Below the pieces are notes generated by a model. That model did no database searches. It saw only the letters and a program-made list of their open reading frames with translations, and had not been told where the DNA came from. A DNA stretch of 64,000 bases, taken from contig VYFG01000018.1 in assembly GCA_009842505.1 (NCBI GenBank), positions 1-64,000 on the forward strand, in the 5' to 3' direction. This DNA is from Gammaproteobacteria bacterium (GTDB lineage Bacteria > Pseudomonadota > Gammaproteobacteria > Arenicellales > Poriferihabitantaceae). A program made the translations under genes and the position numbers. This document shows, in pieces, positions 36,499 to 45,136 of the stretch (positions are counted from its first letter, which is position 1; each line of letters opens with the position of its first letter).

Positions 36499-37349
36499 GC
36501 GATCACCAGCCGGGCCGCCTTCAGCCGCTTGAGCAGGTAAACGGACAGCAGATTGATCAGGATGACCGATACCAGCAGCACCGCCGCCAGCGTACCTGCC
36601 ATCGCGTACTTGATCTCCATCATGACCGTCCGCTGGATCAGTACCGGCAGGGTGAAGACCCTGCCACCACCAAGCAGCGCCGCCGATGTGAAGGCGCCCA
36701 TGCTCATGTTGAAGATCATCAGCGCACCGACGGTGATGCCCGGCAGGCTGAGCGGCAGCATGATCCGCCAATGCACCCGCCACCGGCTGGCGCCGTGAAT
36801 CTGCGCTGCGTCCTCGTAGGACCGGGGAATCGTCTGGATCACGCTGTAGAGCAGCAGCACCCCAAATCCGAGGGTGAAGTGCATCAGCCCGACCACCACG
36901 CCGACCTCGTTCCCGATGATGGTATAGGGCCGATCGATGAATCCGACCCACAGGAGAAACCTGTTCAGCCAGCCGTCGGCAGAAAAGATGATGATCAGGC
37001 CGAACACCTTGATCACGATGGTGACGAACGTCGCCACCACGACACCGGCCAGCAGGATCATCGCCCAGCGGGACCGCATCCGGGCAATCAGGTAGGCCAC
37101 AGGGAAGCCCAGCAGGATGGTGGACAGCGTCGCAAGCGCCGACGTCTTGATCGTGATCCAGAGCGTATTGAGGTAGAAGGTGTCGGAAAAGAACTTGAAG
37201 TAGTTGCCGAGGTTCATCGCTTCGGACAGGCGTCCCAATCCGAGATCCCGGTGGAAGCTGCCCTGCAGGAAAACATACTGGGAAGACACGATGAGCAGGA
37301 TCGTGATCAGAAATCCCGGTATCAGCAGTAATTCCCAGCGTACTTTCAT
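36495..37349 (-). CDS. PotB-type ABC transporter permease
   Basis: A 284-residue permease with six hydrophobic segments and the EAA-loop-like EDAAQIHGASRWRVHWRIMLPLSLPG. It follows the Rieske gene by 20 bp in the same transcript. Confidence 0.93.
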   Translation of the reverse strand: MKVRWELLLIPGFLITILLIVSSQYVFLQGSFHRDLGLGRLSEAMNLGNYFKFFSDTFYLNTLWITIKTSALATLSTILLGFPVAYLIARMRSRWAMILLAGVVVATFVTIVIKVFGLIIIFSADGWLNRFLLWVGFIDRPYTIIGNEVGVVVGLMHFTLGFGVLLLYSVIQTIPRSYEDAAQIHGASRWRVHWRIMLPLSLPGITVGALMIFNMSMGAFTSAALLGGGRVFTLPVLIQRTVMMEIKYAMAGTLAAVLLVSVILINLLSVYLLKRLKAARLVIA

Positions 37350-37369
37350 GGAATGGGCGGACCTAGCCG

Positions 37370-38722
37370 TTAACCGGTGAATCTCGGGTCCTGGCGGATT
37401 TTCTTCAGTTCCGTCTGGATGTAGTCAATCCGTTCCTTACCACTGTACCTGTCACCGTCGAACACGACAGCCATGACCGCATCAGTCACCTCCTTCATCA
37501 GCTGCTTGTCGTCCATGTCATCCTTGGGCGGTATGGGCAGCACCGTGTCCTGCACATGGGTCATCCATTCGTCTCCGACCCGGGTCAGCGGGGACGGGTC
37601 GCCGCCTTCCTGGACCGTGCGGATTCCCTTGCGAAGCTGTCGCCTGAGCTGGATCAGCCCCGCATCGGTCACGCCCAGGTTTTCCGCCGCGTGGGAATTG
37701 ATCAGGCCCTGGGACACCTGGGCTTCATAGTCATTGGGATGCCGCTGGCGATACTCATAACTCTCGACACCGGTCTGCCCTTCAAAGTCCACGCTCTGTT
37801 TGCCGCATTTCGCGCGGTCCCCGTGGATCCCTTCAGGGTCGATCCCCGGACCGAAGCTGCGCCAGGCAATGATCATGCAATGCCTGTCATCATGGGGAAT
37901 GGTCCACTTGGTGATGCTGGCCCGGACAAAGTACTTTTCGTCCTTGCCCTCTTCCCAGAAAGCGCCCACCTGGCTGAAGGACGGCAATACCGTTTCCTGG
38001 GAGCGCACCCAGATCATGTCGTCGATCCGGTACGTCAGCGTCGCCCAGATCTTCTCGTCCCGGCGATGGAACACCACTTCGGGCATCGTGCCCCAGGTGG
38101 ATCCGAAATGCACATCCGTTACCCGGGCATGAAGGAAGACGGTATGGTATGGGTCCATGGTGTTTTCACACACCTGCAGCCAGTTGCAGGGATAGTGAAT
38201 GCAGTACGGCACCAACTCCACATCCGGCAACATGGTCGTATCGAAGCGGGGAAAATCCGGTTTCTTGTCGGGGGGTCCCAAGTAGGCGAACAGCAGGCCA
38301 TGGTATTCGACGACCGGATAGGCACCATGCATGACCGAGTCCTTGCGCGTGCTGCCGGCAGGCTCCCCCGGTGTCTCCAGCACCGTCCCGTCTGTCCCGT
38401 AAAGCCATCCATGGTAGCAGCAACGCAAACCACAATCCTCAACCACGCCAAACTCGAGTGAGGCATTGCGATGGCTGCAATGCAGATGCAGCAAGCCATA
38501 TTCGCCGTCGCGGGTCTTGAATGCCACCAGGTCTTCCCCAAGAATCCGGATGCGGAGCGGAAGATCGGTAATCTCGCTGGTCATCACCACCGGGATCCAG
38601 AAACGACGGAAGTACTCCCCACACGGCGTACCCGGTCCGACATGGGTCAGTTCGGCGTCTTCTTCCGGCCGAATGGCTTTGTGATATCCGCCATAGGCTT
38701 CTATCGGTGTCATCCGATTCAT
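37370..38722 (-). CDS. Rieske non-heme iron oxygenase, alpha subunit (module B)
   Basis: A 450-residue oxygenase component. Rieske ligands Cys82, His84, Cys101, His104; iron-site residues Asp190, His193, His198 in TMDPYHTVFLHA. It shares LTHVGPGTPCGEYFRRFW and CCYHGW with the other two oxygenases in the window. A GGGAGAG site 5 bases before the ATG supports the start. It is the promoter-proximal gene of the ten-gene operon ending at 29046. No reductase in the operon. Ring hydroxylation or N-demethylation of the substrate brought in by the PotABCD-type importer is the expected first step. Confidence 0.92.
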   Translation of the reverse strand: MNRMTPIEAYGGYHKAIRPEEDAELTHVGPGTPCGEYFRRFWIPVVMTSEITDLPLRIRILGEDLVAFKTRDGEYGLLHLHCSHRNASLEFGVVEDCGLRCCYHGWLYGTDGTVLETPGEPAGSTRKDSVMHGAYPVVEYHGLLFAYLGPPDKKPDFPRFDTTMLPDVELVPYCIHYPCNWLQVCENTMDPYHTVFLHARVTDVHFGSTWGTMPEVVFHRRDEKIWATLTYRIDDMIWVRSQETVLPSFSQVGAFWEEGKDEKYFVRASITKWTIPHDDRHCMIIAWRSFGPGIDPEGIHGDRAKCGKQSVDFEGQTGVESYEYRQRHPNDYEAQVSQGLINSHAAENLGVTDAGLIQLRRQLRKGIRTVQEGGDPSPLTRVGDEWMTHVQDTVLPIPPKDDMDDKQLMKEVTDAVMAVVFDGDRYSGKERIDYIQTELKKIRQDPRFTG

Positions 38723-38842
38723 AACACTCTCCCGACTATTGGACGTTTGTTGATATTAGCCGTCATCTTCGGCGCAACCGGTTAGCCGGAATAGAATAAT
38801 CTGATCCGGGCCGGAGTCCTATACAGTAATCCCCGGGTTTCA

Positions 38843-38860
38843 CTCAGGGAAAACCCTGAG
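38843..38860. repeat. perfect palindromic hairpin between module B and the SDR gene
   Basis: CTCAGGG-AAAA-CCCTGAG, a 7 bp perfect stem with a 4-base loop, in the 205 bp divergent region. There is no T-run, so it is not a standard terminator; an operator or an mRNA leader hairpin for the minus-strand operon is possible. Confidence 0.4.
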
Positions 38861-38927
38861 CCGGACCGTTTCATCAATCACCCGGATCTGGCGCATAATC
38901 CCACCTTGGCAAACCGCAACCGATCTC

Positions 38928-39668
38928 GTGTCCAATCCACGAAACCCGCATCCCGTAACCCTGATCAGCGGCGCTGCCCGCGGCATCGGCAGGGCGTGCG
39001 CCGAACAGCTGAGGCGCGATGGGCACGACATCATCGGGCTGGGCCGTCAGTGCCCGGCGGATGCATTCCCGGGCGAGTTCATTGAAGTGGACTTCACCGA
39101 CCGCGCGGCCGTTTCCCGTGTGTGTGAACAACTGCCCCGGAAGGAGGAGATCAATGGCGTGGTAAACAACGTCGGGGACCCCGGACCCGAGTTGCTGGAG
39201 GAGATCGACCTCGATACGGTGGACCGGGTCATGGAAGTGAATTTCTACAGCGCCATCCAGCTGGTCAGGGCGGCTCTTCCGGGCATGAAGGCCCAGGGTT
39301 ACGGGCGTATCGTCAATGTCTCCAGCGAACTTGCCCTCGGCCTTTCGACCAGGACCGCCTATGGTGCGGCAAAGGCCGCCCTGATCAGCGCCGCCCGGAC
39401 ATGGTCCCTGGAGCTGGCCGGATACGGCATTTCAGCCAACTGCGTCGCACCCGGACCGGTGGATACGGATCTGTTCAATCGCAACAACCCGCCGGGCAGC
39501 GATATCCGGAAGATGAAGGAAGACAAAATCCCCATGGGAAGAATCGCTACCGTGGAGGATATCGCCCGGGCGGTGGCATTCTTCATGGCGCCGGAGAACG
39601 GCTACGTCACCGGCCAGACGCTGTTCGTCGACGGCGGATCCAGCCTGGGCGCCAAGGGACTGCTCTGA
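38928..39668 (+). CDS. short-chain dehydrogenase/reductase (SDR) family oxidoreductase
   Basis: A 246-residue NAD(P)-binding Rossmann enzyme. Cofactor motif SGAARGIG at 14-21, NNVG at 80-83, catalytic Ser132/133, Tyr145 and Lys149 (YGAAK), and the C-terminal YVTGQTLFVDGG. It starts at GTG without an obvious ribosome binding site. Divergent from the Rieske operon and convergent with the TauD-type gene. The absence of further genes suggests a single-gene transcript. Substrate unknown. Confidence 0.9.
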   Translation: MSNPRNPHPVTLISGAARGIGRACAEQLRRDGHDIIGLGRQCPADAFPGEFIEVDFTDRAAVSRVCEQLPRKEEINGVVNNVGDPGPELLEEIDLDTVDRVMEVNFYSAIQLVRAALPGMKAQGYGRIVNVSSELALGLSTRTAYGAAKAALISAARTWSLELAGYGISANCVAPGPVDTDLFNRNNPPGSDIRKMKEDKIPMGRIATVEDIARAVAFFMAPENGYVTGQTLFVDGGSSLGAKGLL

Positions 39669-39704
39669 AGCACGGCAACGCCCGCCGAAGCCGGCGGCGG
39701 CGCC

Positions 39705-40652
39705 TCAATGGGCGAATACTTCCGATACGCTGATTGAATTGTCGCCGGGCCAGAAGATCTTGCTGACTTCCTCGTAGTTCGGCAGGGGCCGTTCCGTCGG
39801 CATGGTGTAGACGAAGGAGCGCAGCATCAGGCGCCGGTCCGATTCGTACATGTATGTCGGCGTACCGCTGTGCAGCATGGCGTGATTGTCCCAGATGATC
39901 AGTTCACCCGGCGTCCACCGGTGGCGATACACCCGATCCGGATGACTGGCGATTTCCAGCGCCTGCTTCAGCAGCGCCTTGCCGGTTTCGAAATCCACAC
40001 CGGACAATTCCAGCGGGTTGAAATTGAGATAGTAGACCGTGCGGCCGGTGACGGGATGAGTCTGGACGACACGATGCCAGACCGGCGGCAGGGCCTCCCG
40101 CTCAAGGGGCGTCAGGGGGATGAAGGATTCCGGATCCTTCACGAGCAATGGATCATTGTGCGCGTGAAAACTGGCCAGGGCACTGACGTCCCTGAGGGCG
40201 TCCTGCAACTCCGGCGGGGAAGCGTCCCAGGCATCCGCCGTGCTCAGGAACAGGGTGTCTCCGCCTTCATGGGGAACCTCCACCGCATACAGCAAAGTGG
40301 CGGCATCGACGTGGCAGGCGGCGGATCCGTCGGTATGCCATCCGAATCCTCCCCTGGCAAAGAAGGCCAGCGGCTTGCCGTCATCATCCTCAATGTTGCC
40401 GACCGTAGACACTTCGGGATACTCGCGGAAATTGAACTGCTTGCGGGTTTCGATCTTTGGCTGGCCGAAATAGTGGCTGATGCGGGCCTGGTCCTCGGGT
40501 GACAGATCCTGCTCCCGGAACAGCAACAGCGAATGCTGGTCATACAACCGGCGGATCTGGTCAAACTGGTCCGTCGACAACGGCCTTGACAGGTCGACGC
40601 CAACGACCTCCATACCGAAATTCGGCATCAGGGGTTTGGTCTCGATATTCAT
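39705..40652 (-). CDS. TauD/TfdA-family Fe(II)/2-oxoglutarate dioxygenase
   Basis: A 315-residue dioxygenase with iron ligands His106, Asp108 (GWHTDGS) and His261 (MLHSGTP) and the 2OG-binding Arg278 (LMLRSF). TauD itself releases sulfite from taurine; relatives act on chlorophenoxyacetates, sulfate esters and betaines. The start overlaps the response-regulator stop by 4 bp, so it is expressed with the two-component system. A DddP-like gene diverges from the same locus. No sulfonate importer is adjacent, so taurine is only one candidate substrate. Confidence 0.9.
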   Translation of the reverse strand: MNIETKPLMPNFGMEVVGVDLSRPLSTDQFDQIRRLYDQHSLLLFREQDLSPEDQARISHYFGQPKIETRKQFNFREYPEVSTVGNIEDDDGKPLAFFARGGFGWHTDGSAACHVDAATLLYAVEVPHEGGDTLFLSTADAWDASPPELQDALRDVSALASFHAHNDPLLVKDPESFIPLTPLEREALPPVWHRVVQTHPVTGRTVYYLNFNPLELSGVDFETGKALLKQALEIASHPDRVYRHRWTPGELIIWDNHAMLHSGTPTYMYESDRRLMLRSFVYTMPTERPLPNYEEVSKIFWPGDNSISVSEVFAH

Positions 40653-41287
40653 AACTGCATTCCTGAATTAGGCTTTCTACCCTCCACCACGCCTGCAAGT
40701 ATAGCAAGCCTGACCAAGTCGGCCAGTGATTCCGCATCCAGCTTCCGCATCAGGTTGGCCCGATGCGTCTCGATGGTCTTGGGACTCACGCTGAGCAATT
40801 GGGCGGTTTCGCGGTTGGACTTGCCGCTCGCCACCAGCGCCATGACCTCCCGCTCCCTGTCGCTGAGACGGGACAGGGATGTCCGCAGCATTTTCACCTC
40901 CTCGAGCTCGCTCCGGTTATAGGCATCGGATTCAATCGCGCCCTGGACCTTGTCGATCAGCGCCTGGTCGCTGCAGGGCTTTTCCAGGAAATCCAGGGCG
41001 CCAAGCTTCATCGCCCGGACCGCTGCCGGAACATCGCCGTGGCCGGTCATGATGATCACCGGAATGTCGATGCCCCGGGCACGAATCAGTTCCTGGGTTT
41101 CAAGCCCGCTGTATCCCGGCATCCGCAGGTCCAGCAGAAGACACGCGGGACCGGTGTGATCGTAACCTTCCAGGAATTCAGGGGCCGAGGCGTACAGGCG
41201 GGTTTTCAGGCCCACCGACTCCATCAGGTAGCACACGCTGTCCCGTACCCCGGCGTCGTCATCCACGATGTAGACGATACCCTTCAT
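40649..41287 (-). CDS. FixJ-type response regulator (receiver plus LuxR-type HTH)
   Basis: A 212-residue regulator: receiver domain about 3-118 with Asp53 (LLLDLRMPG), IIMTGHGDVPAAVRAMKLGA and FLEKP, then a LuxR/FixJ helix-turn-helix about 140-205 (LSDREREVMALVASG, SVSPKTIETHRANLMRKL). Its start overlaps the kinase stop by 4 bp, making it the direct partner of that kinase. Targets probably include its own operon and the divergent DddP-like gene. Confidence 0.93.
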   Translation of the reverse strand: MKGIVYIVDDDAGVRDSVCYLMESVGLKTRLYASAPEFLEGYDHTGPACLLLDLRMPGYSGLETQELIRARGIDIPVIIMTGHGDVPAAVRAMKLGALDFLEKPCSDQALIDKVQGAIESDAYNRSELEEVKMLRTSLSRLSDREREVMALVASGKSNRETAQLLSVSPKTIETHRANLMRKLDAESLADLVRLAILAGVVEGRKPNSGMQL

Positions 41288-42996
41288 GCGCCGTCGATCC
41301 GGGCATCGGGCAGATTGAATATCAACCTGGCACCGGTGGTGCAGCTTTCGTCCACCCGCAAACGGCCCCCATGGGACTCGACGATCGTCCGGCTGATGGG
41401 CAGGCCCATGCCGAGACCGGAGTCCTTGGTGGTGACATAGGGCTCGAACAGCCTGCCGACAATGTCATCACTGATACCGGACCCGTTGTCGGAAACGCTG
41501 ACTTCGCATCCGGTGCGCGAATCGCGGACCACGCTCACTGACAGGAAGCGATCTTGCGAAGGCGCCTGTTTCAGGGAGTCGATGCTGTTCCGGATCAGGT
41601 TGAAAACCACCTGCTCCATCTCGATCCGGTTCACCTGTACAAGGACCGCGGCATTCGGCAGGTTCTTGCGCCACTTGATTCCGTTTCGCCGCAACGATGC
41701 CTCGGCGAGTTCGAACACCGCGTTCACGATTTCGACCATGTCGTGCTCGTTGACGGACGGGACGGAATTCCGCACGAATTCGCCGACATGGCTCAGGATA
41801 GCTTTTGCCCTTTCCGCCTCCCTGGTGGACTTCTCCAGGGCGTCGACCACTTCCGGATACCGGTCCCGGCAATTTTCCAGGCGCCGGAGGGAGCCCCGGG
41901 CATAGTAGGTGATCGCCGTCAGCGGCTGACTGAGTTCATGGGCCAGGGCCGATGCCATCTCTCCCATGGAGGCGCGGCGCAACACCGCCGCCATCTGCTC
42001 CTGCTGCTGCCTGATCTTTTCTTCCGCCTGCTTCCTTTCCGTGATATCGGTTCTGAGGCCGACCACGCCGCCGGTCCGGGTGCGCCGGTCGGTGGCCATG
42101 ATCCATCGGCCGTCGGAGAGCTGAACCTCCACGGACCCCTTCTGGTTCAGGTAATCCGCCATGCGCTCTTCGAGCCACTCGTCCACGCGGCCGACGGCTT
42201 CGCGCACCTCCCCGGACCCGGCGCTGATGCGCAACAGGTCCCTGAACGATACTCCCGGATTCAGCTTGCCCCGGATACTCGGAAACAGGTCCACGATACG
42301 GGAGTTGGAGGCAACCAGGCACCCGTCGCTGTCGAACAGCAGAAAGCCATCCGTCATCGATTCGAGGGCCTCGTCCAGCCATTCCTGGTTCGCTCTCAGC
42401 TGCTCCTCGGTTTCACGGCGTATGCGGATCTCCTCTCTGAGCTCGCGGTTGCTGGATTCAAGGGCCGCAGTGGCATGCCGGATCCGTTCATCCAGTTTCT
42501 CATAGGCCTGGCGCAGTTCCCGTTCCGCGCGCTTGCGGGTACTGATATCCCTGACCAGGAAAAAATAGCCGAGGACCCGACCATCCTGCACATCCGGTAT
42601 GTAATTGAGATGCACATCACGGCAGACGCCGTCCCGATAGGTGATCGTGCTTTCCTGGCTGACTTCCTTCCCGGAGAGCACCTGCTCCAGCAGGGTCTCC
42701 ACCGTATGGTAGTGCTCGTCGGTGAACAGGTCCCGCAGCGACATGCCGATCAGGTCGTCCCGGCTCAGGCAGTACCAGGACTCCAGCTGCCGGTTGGCGA
42801 AGACAATGCGCTGATTGAGGTCAACGTAGCCGGTCATGGCCGGCAGGGCATCGACGATCTGCTGCAGCCGGTTGTTCTCCTCCACCAGCCGGGAGAAATC
42901 GACGTCCGGGTTCCCGGTACGCAATACTGCCCTCTCTTCCCCCGCCTGACGGGCATTGGCAGGAGAAAAGTCAGGTGCGTCGCCGATACGATTCAT
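41284..42996 (-). CDS. cytoplasmic PAS sensor histidine kinase (FixL-like)
   Basis: A 570-residue kinase without membrane helices. PAS 1 spans about 42-155 (MTGYVDLNQRIVFANRQ, ending RDISTRKRAE), a coiled coil 155-205, PAS 2 about 205-325 (ending TDITERKQAE), then HisKA with phospho-acceptor His353 (LAHELSQPL), an N-box (FNLIRNSID), and ATP lid motifs DNGSGIS and GLGMGLPIS. The start at MNRIGDAPDF is preferred because the longer frame lies over the divergent gene. No heme-binding residue can be confirmed; the signal could be redox, oxygen or a small molecule. Confidence 0.9.
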   Translation of the reverse strand: MNRIGDAPDFSPANARQAGEERAVLRTGNPDVDFSRLVEENNRLQQIVDALPAMTGYVDLNQRIVFANRQLESWYCLSRDDLIGMSLRDLFTDEHYHTVETLLEQVLSGKEVSQESTITYRDGVCRDVHLNYIPDVQDGRVLGYFFLVRDISTRKRAERELRQAYEKLDERIRHATAALESSNRELREEIRIRRETEEQLRANQEWLDEALESMTDGFLLFDSDGCLVASNSRIVDLFPSIRGKLNPGVSFRDLLRISAGSGEVREAVGRVDEWLEERMADYLNQKGSVEVQLSDGRWIMATDRRTRTGGVVGLRTDITERKQAEEKIRQQQEQMAAVLRRASMGEMASALAHELSQPLTAITYYARGSLRRLENCRDRYPEVVDALEKSTREAERAKAILSHVGEFVRNSVPSVNEHDMVEIVNAVFELAEASLRRNGIKWRKNLPNAAVLVQVNRIEMEQVVFNLIRNSIDSLKQAPSQDRFLSVSVVRDSRTGCEVSVSDNGSGISDDIVGRLFEPYVTTKDSGLGMGLPISRTIVESHGGRLRVDESCTTGARLIFNLPDARIDGA

Positions 42997-43045
42997 GTCA
43001 CGCCGAAACCGGAAGACAAGTGATCCGGACAACGATACCATTATC

Positions 43046-44362
43046 ATGGACCTCATTTCCAACCAACTCCCCATGAACGATCCCGCAAACCCTTCCTCCT
43101 CCGCGCCGCACGAGTCGCCGGACCAGCGCATGCAGGCCGCGCTGAACCTGTACCGGAATCTCATTGATGATCAATCCTGGTCCATCGATATCACGGCCCT
43201 GTGGCAATACCGCCTCGCGCAGGTGCGAAAGATGATCGATGCGTCCGGGTTCGCCGGGGTGGTGCTGTATGACCCGGTCAATATCCGCTACGCCACCGGC
43301 ACCAGCACCAGCCCGGTGTTCTCCCTGCACTTCCGTGACCGCTACTGCTTCATCGGCGCCCATGGGCCGGTGGTGTTCTTTGAAAAGCCGCACTGGCGCC
43401 ATCTCACCGAGGGCTCCGGCCTGGTCGGCGAGGTGCGCGACCGGATTTCCTGCCGCGGCGCCACGGGCGGTGCGGACATCGACGGAAACATTGCCCGCTG
43501 GATCGGTGAGATCGGGGACCTCGTAGACAGCTACGGCGCCGGCGGCCGCAGGCTGGCCATGGACCACTGCGAACCGGCGCTGCTGCGGGCGCTGGAATCT
43601 AAGGGCTACACGGTATGCGAGGCCCAGGAGCCCATGGAACGGATCCGGGCCATCAAGTCGGCCGAGGAACTGGACTGCATGCGGGTGGCGCTGGCCGTCA
43701 CGGAATACGGCATGCAAAAAATGCAGGATGTGCTGCGTCCCGGCGTTACGGAGAACTATCTCTGGAGCATCCTCGGAGGCAACAATATCGAATACGGCGG
43801 CGAGTGGCTTGAATGCCGACTGCTGACATCGGGTCCGCGTACCAATCCCTGGCTGCAAGAGGCGTCGGACCGGCCCGTACAGGCCGGAGAGGTGGTCGCC
43901 TTCGACACCGACATTATCGGGCCATTCGGATACTGCGCGGATATCTCGCGAACGTTCTTCTGCGGGCCGGGCACACCGACCCCGCGGCAAAAGGCGATGT
44001 ATGCACTTGCCAGGGAGGAACTGGCGCACAACACGGAACTGCTGCAGCCGGGCAGGACGCTGCAGGAGATTGCACAGCGGGCCTTTGCCGTGCCGGCTGA
44101 ATACAAGGAGAACAGCTACGCCTTCGTCGCCCACGGCATCGGGCTGTGCGACGAATGGCCGAACTGCTACCAGCTCGAAATACTGGAAGAACGGGGTGAG
44201 GGCGATATCGTGATCGAGGCGGGCATGACTCTTTGCGTGGAAAGCTATATCGGGGAAACCGGCGGTCCGGACGGCATCAAGCTCGAAGAGCAGGTTCTGG
44301 TCACGGAGTCCGGCCCGGTGACGCTTTCGCGATTCCCCTTCGAGACCGCGATGGCCGGTTAG
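43046..44362 (+). CDS. M24 metallopeptidase-fold protein, DddP-like (candidate DMSP lyase)
   Basis: A 438-residue protein of the creatinase/prolidase fold. Metal ligands fit Asp287, Asp289, Asp299, His363, Glu399 and Glu414. Asp369 in HGIGLCDEWP sits where DddP has its catalytic Asp377. As I recall the Roseovarius/Ruegeria DddP residues, all fall at a constant offset of 7-8. Blocks such as GGEWLECRLLTSGPRTNPW also match DddP. DddP cleaves dimethylsulfoniopropionate to dimethyl sulfide and acrylate. The next ATG at 43073 is an alternative start; neither has a ribosome site. Divergent from a two-component/TauD operon. No acrylate-use genes (AcuK, AcuI) are adjacent, so another substrate is possible. 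Confidence 0.75.
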   Translation: MDLISNQLPMNDPANPSSSAPHESPDQRMQAALNLYRNLIDDQSWSIDITALWQYRLAQVRKMIDASGFAGVVLYDPVNIRYATGTSTSPVFSLHFRDRYCFIGAHGPVVFFEKPHWRHLTEGSGLVGEVRDRISCRGATGGADIDGNIARWIGEIGDLVDSYGAGGRRLAMDHCEPALLRALESKGYTVCEAQEPMERIRAIKSAEELDCMRVALAVTEYGMQKMQDVLRPGVTENYLWSILGGNNIEYGGEWLECRLLTSGPRTNPWLQEASDRPVQAGEVVAFDTDIIGPFGYCADISRTFFCGPGTPTPRQKAMYALAREELAHNTELLQPGRTLQEIAQRAFAVPAEYKENSYAFVAHGIGLCDEWPNCYQLEILEERGEGDIVIEAGMTLCVESYIGETGGPDGIKLEEQVLVTESGPVTLSRFPFETAMAG

Positions 44363-44377
44363 GGATGCTGCCGGTTC

Positions 44378-45103
44378 TCATCGCACCAGCCCCGCCAGGG
44401 CAAGACCGGCCAGCACGATCAATGCCACGTTCCTGTACTGCGCCTCCCCCACCCCGCCGAACAGGCGGGACCCGAGCCAGGTGCCGGCCAGATACAGCAC
44501 CGCGGCGGGCAATGCGATCAGCAGGTCGCTGCTCCCCACGGTTCCCGCATAGACAGAGATGAACGTGAACCAGATCTGCACCAGGAAGGCCCAGGCAACA
44601 ATCAGGGTGCGTGCCTCCACGTGATTCCACGGGCCCAGCAGAACCGCCGTGATGGTCACCAGGGCAATGTAACTGGCACCGAAAATGACGCCGCTGATGA
44701 CCCCGATGAGCACCATGCCGACCAGACCGGGGCGTTTTCGATACCGCCAGCCCGCCAGCATCATCAGGCTGGTCAACAGGATCGTGACGGCGATTCCCCG
44801 GGCCAGGACATCCGGATCCATCGCCACCAGCAACCATTGGCCGGCCGGCATCACCAGCAAGCTCGGGATCACCAGGCTGAGGGTCGGCTTCCATTGAATC
44901 CGGCGAAAGCATGAGTGAAACAGGAAGGTGCTGGCAGCGAAATCCACGATCAGCACCTTGCCCACGATCATGATCGGCGGATAGAAAATGGTCAGAACGG
45001 CGATGAGGAAAGCGGGACCGCCGAAACCGGTGAATCCACGCAACAGCCCGGCGACAAGCGCCACCACGGCGAGAACCCCCGTTCCCGGTTCTTCACCTAA
45101 CAT
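44378..45103 (-). CDS. TauE/SafE-family sulfite exporter-like permease
   Basis: A 241-residue membrane protein with about seven to eight helices; the N-terminal GLLRGFTGFGGPAFLIAVL is the family signature. TauE/SafE proteins are proposed exporters of sulfite or sulfoacetate produced during sulfonate breakdown, and some handle other anions. It converges on the DddP-like gene and is alone on its strand. It fits the taurine-type aminotransferase and sulfopyruvate-decarboxylase-like genes elsewhere in the window. Confidence 0.88.
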   Translation of the reverse strand: MLGEEPGTGVLAVVALVAGLLRGFTGFGGPAFLIAVLTIFYPPIMIVGKVLIVDFAASTFLFHSCFRRIQWKPTLSLVIPSLLVMPAGQWLLVAMDPDVLARGIAVTILLTSLMMLAGWRYRKRPGLVGMVLIGVISGVIFGASYIALVTITAVLLGPWNHVEARTLIVAWAFLVQIWFTFISVYAGTVGSSDLLIALPAAVLYLAGTWLGSRLFGGVGEAQYRNVALIVLAGLALAGLVR

Positions 45104-45136
45104 CGTTCAACGAATACTGCCAACCGCAACGGCTGC

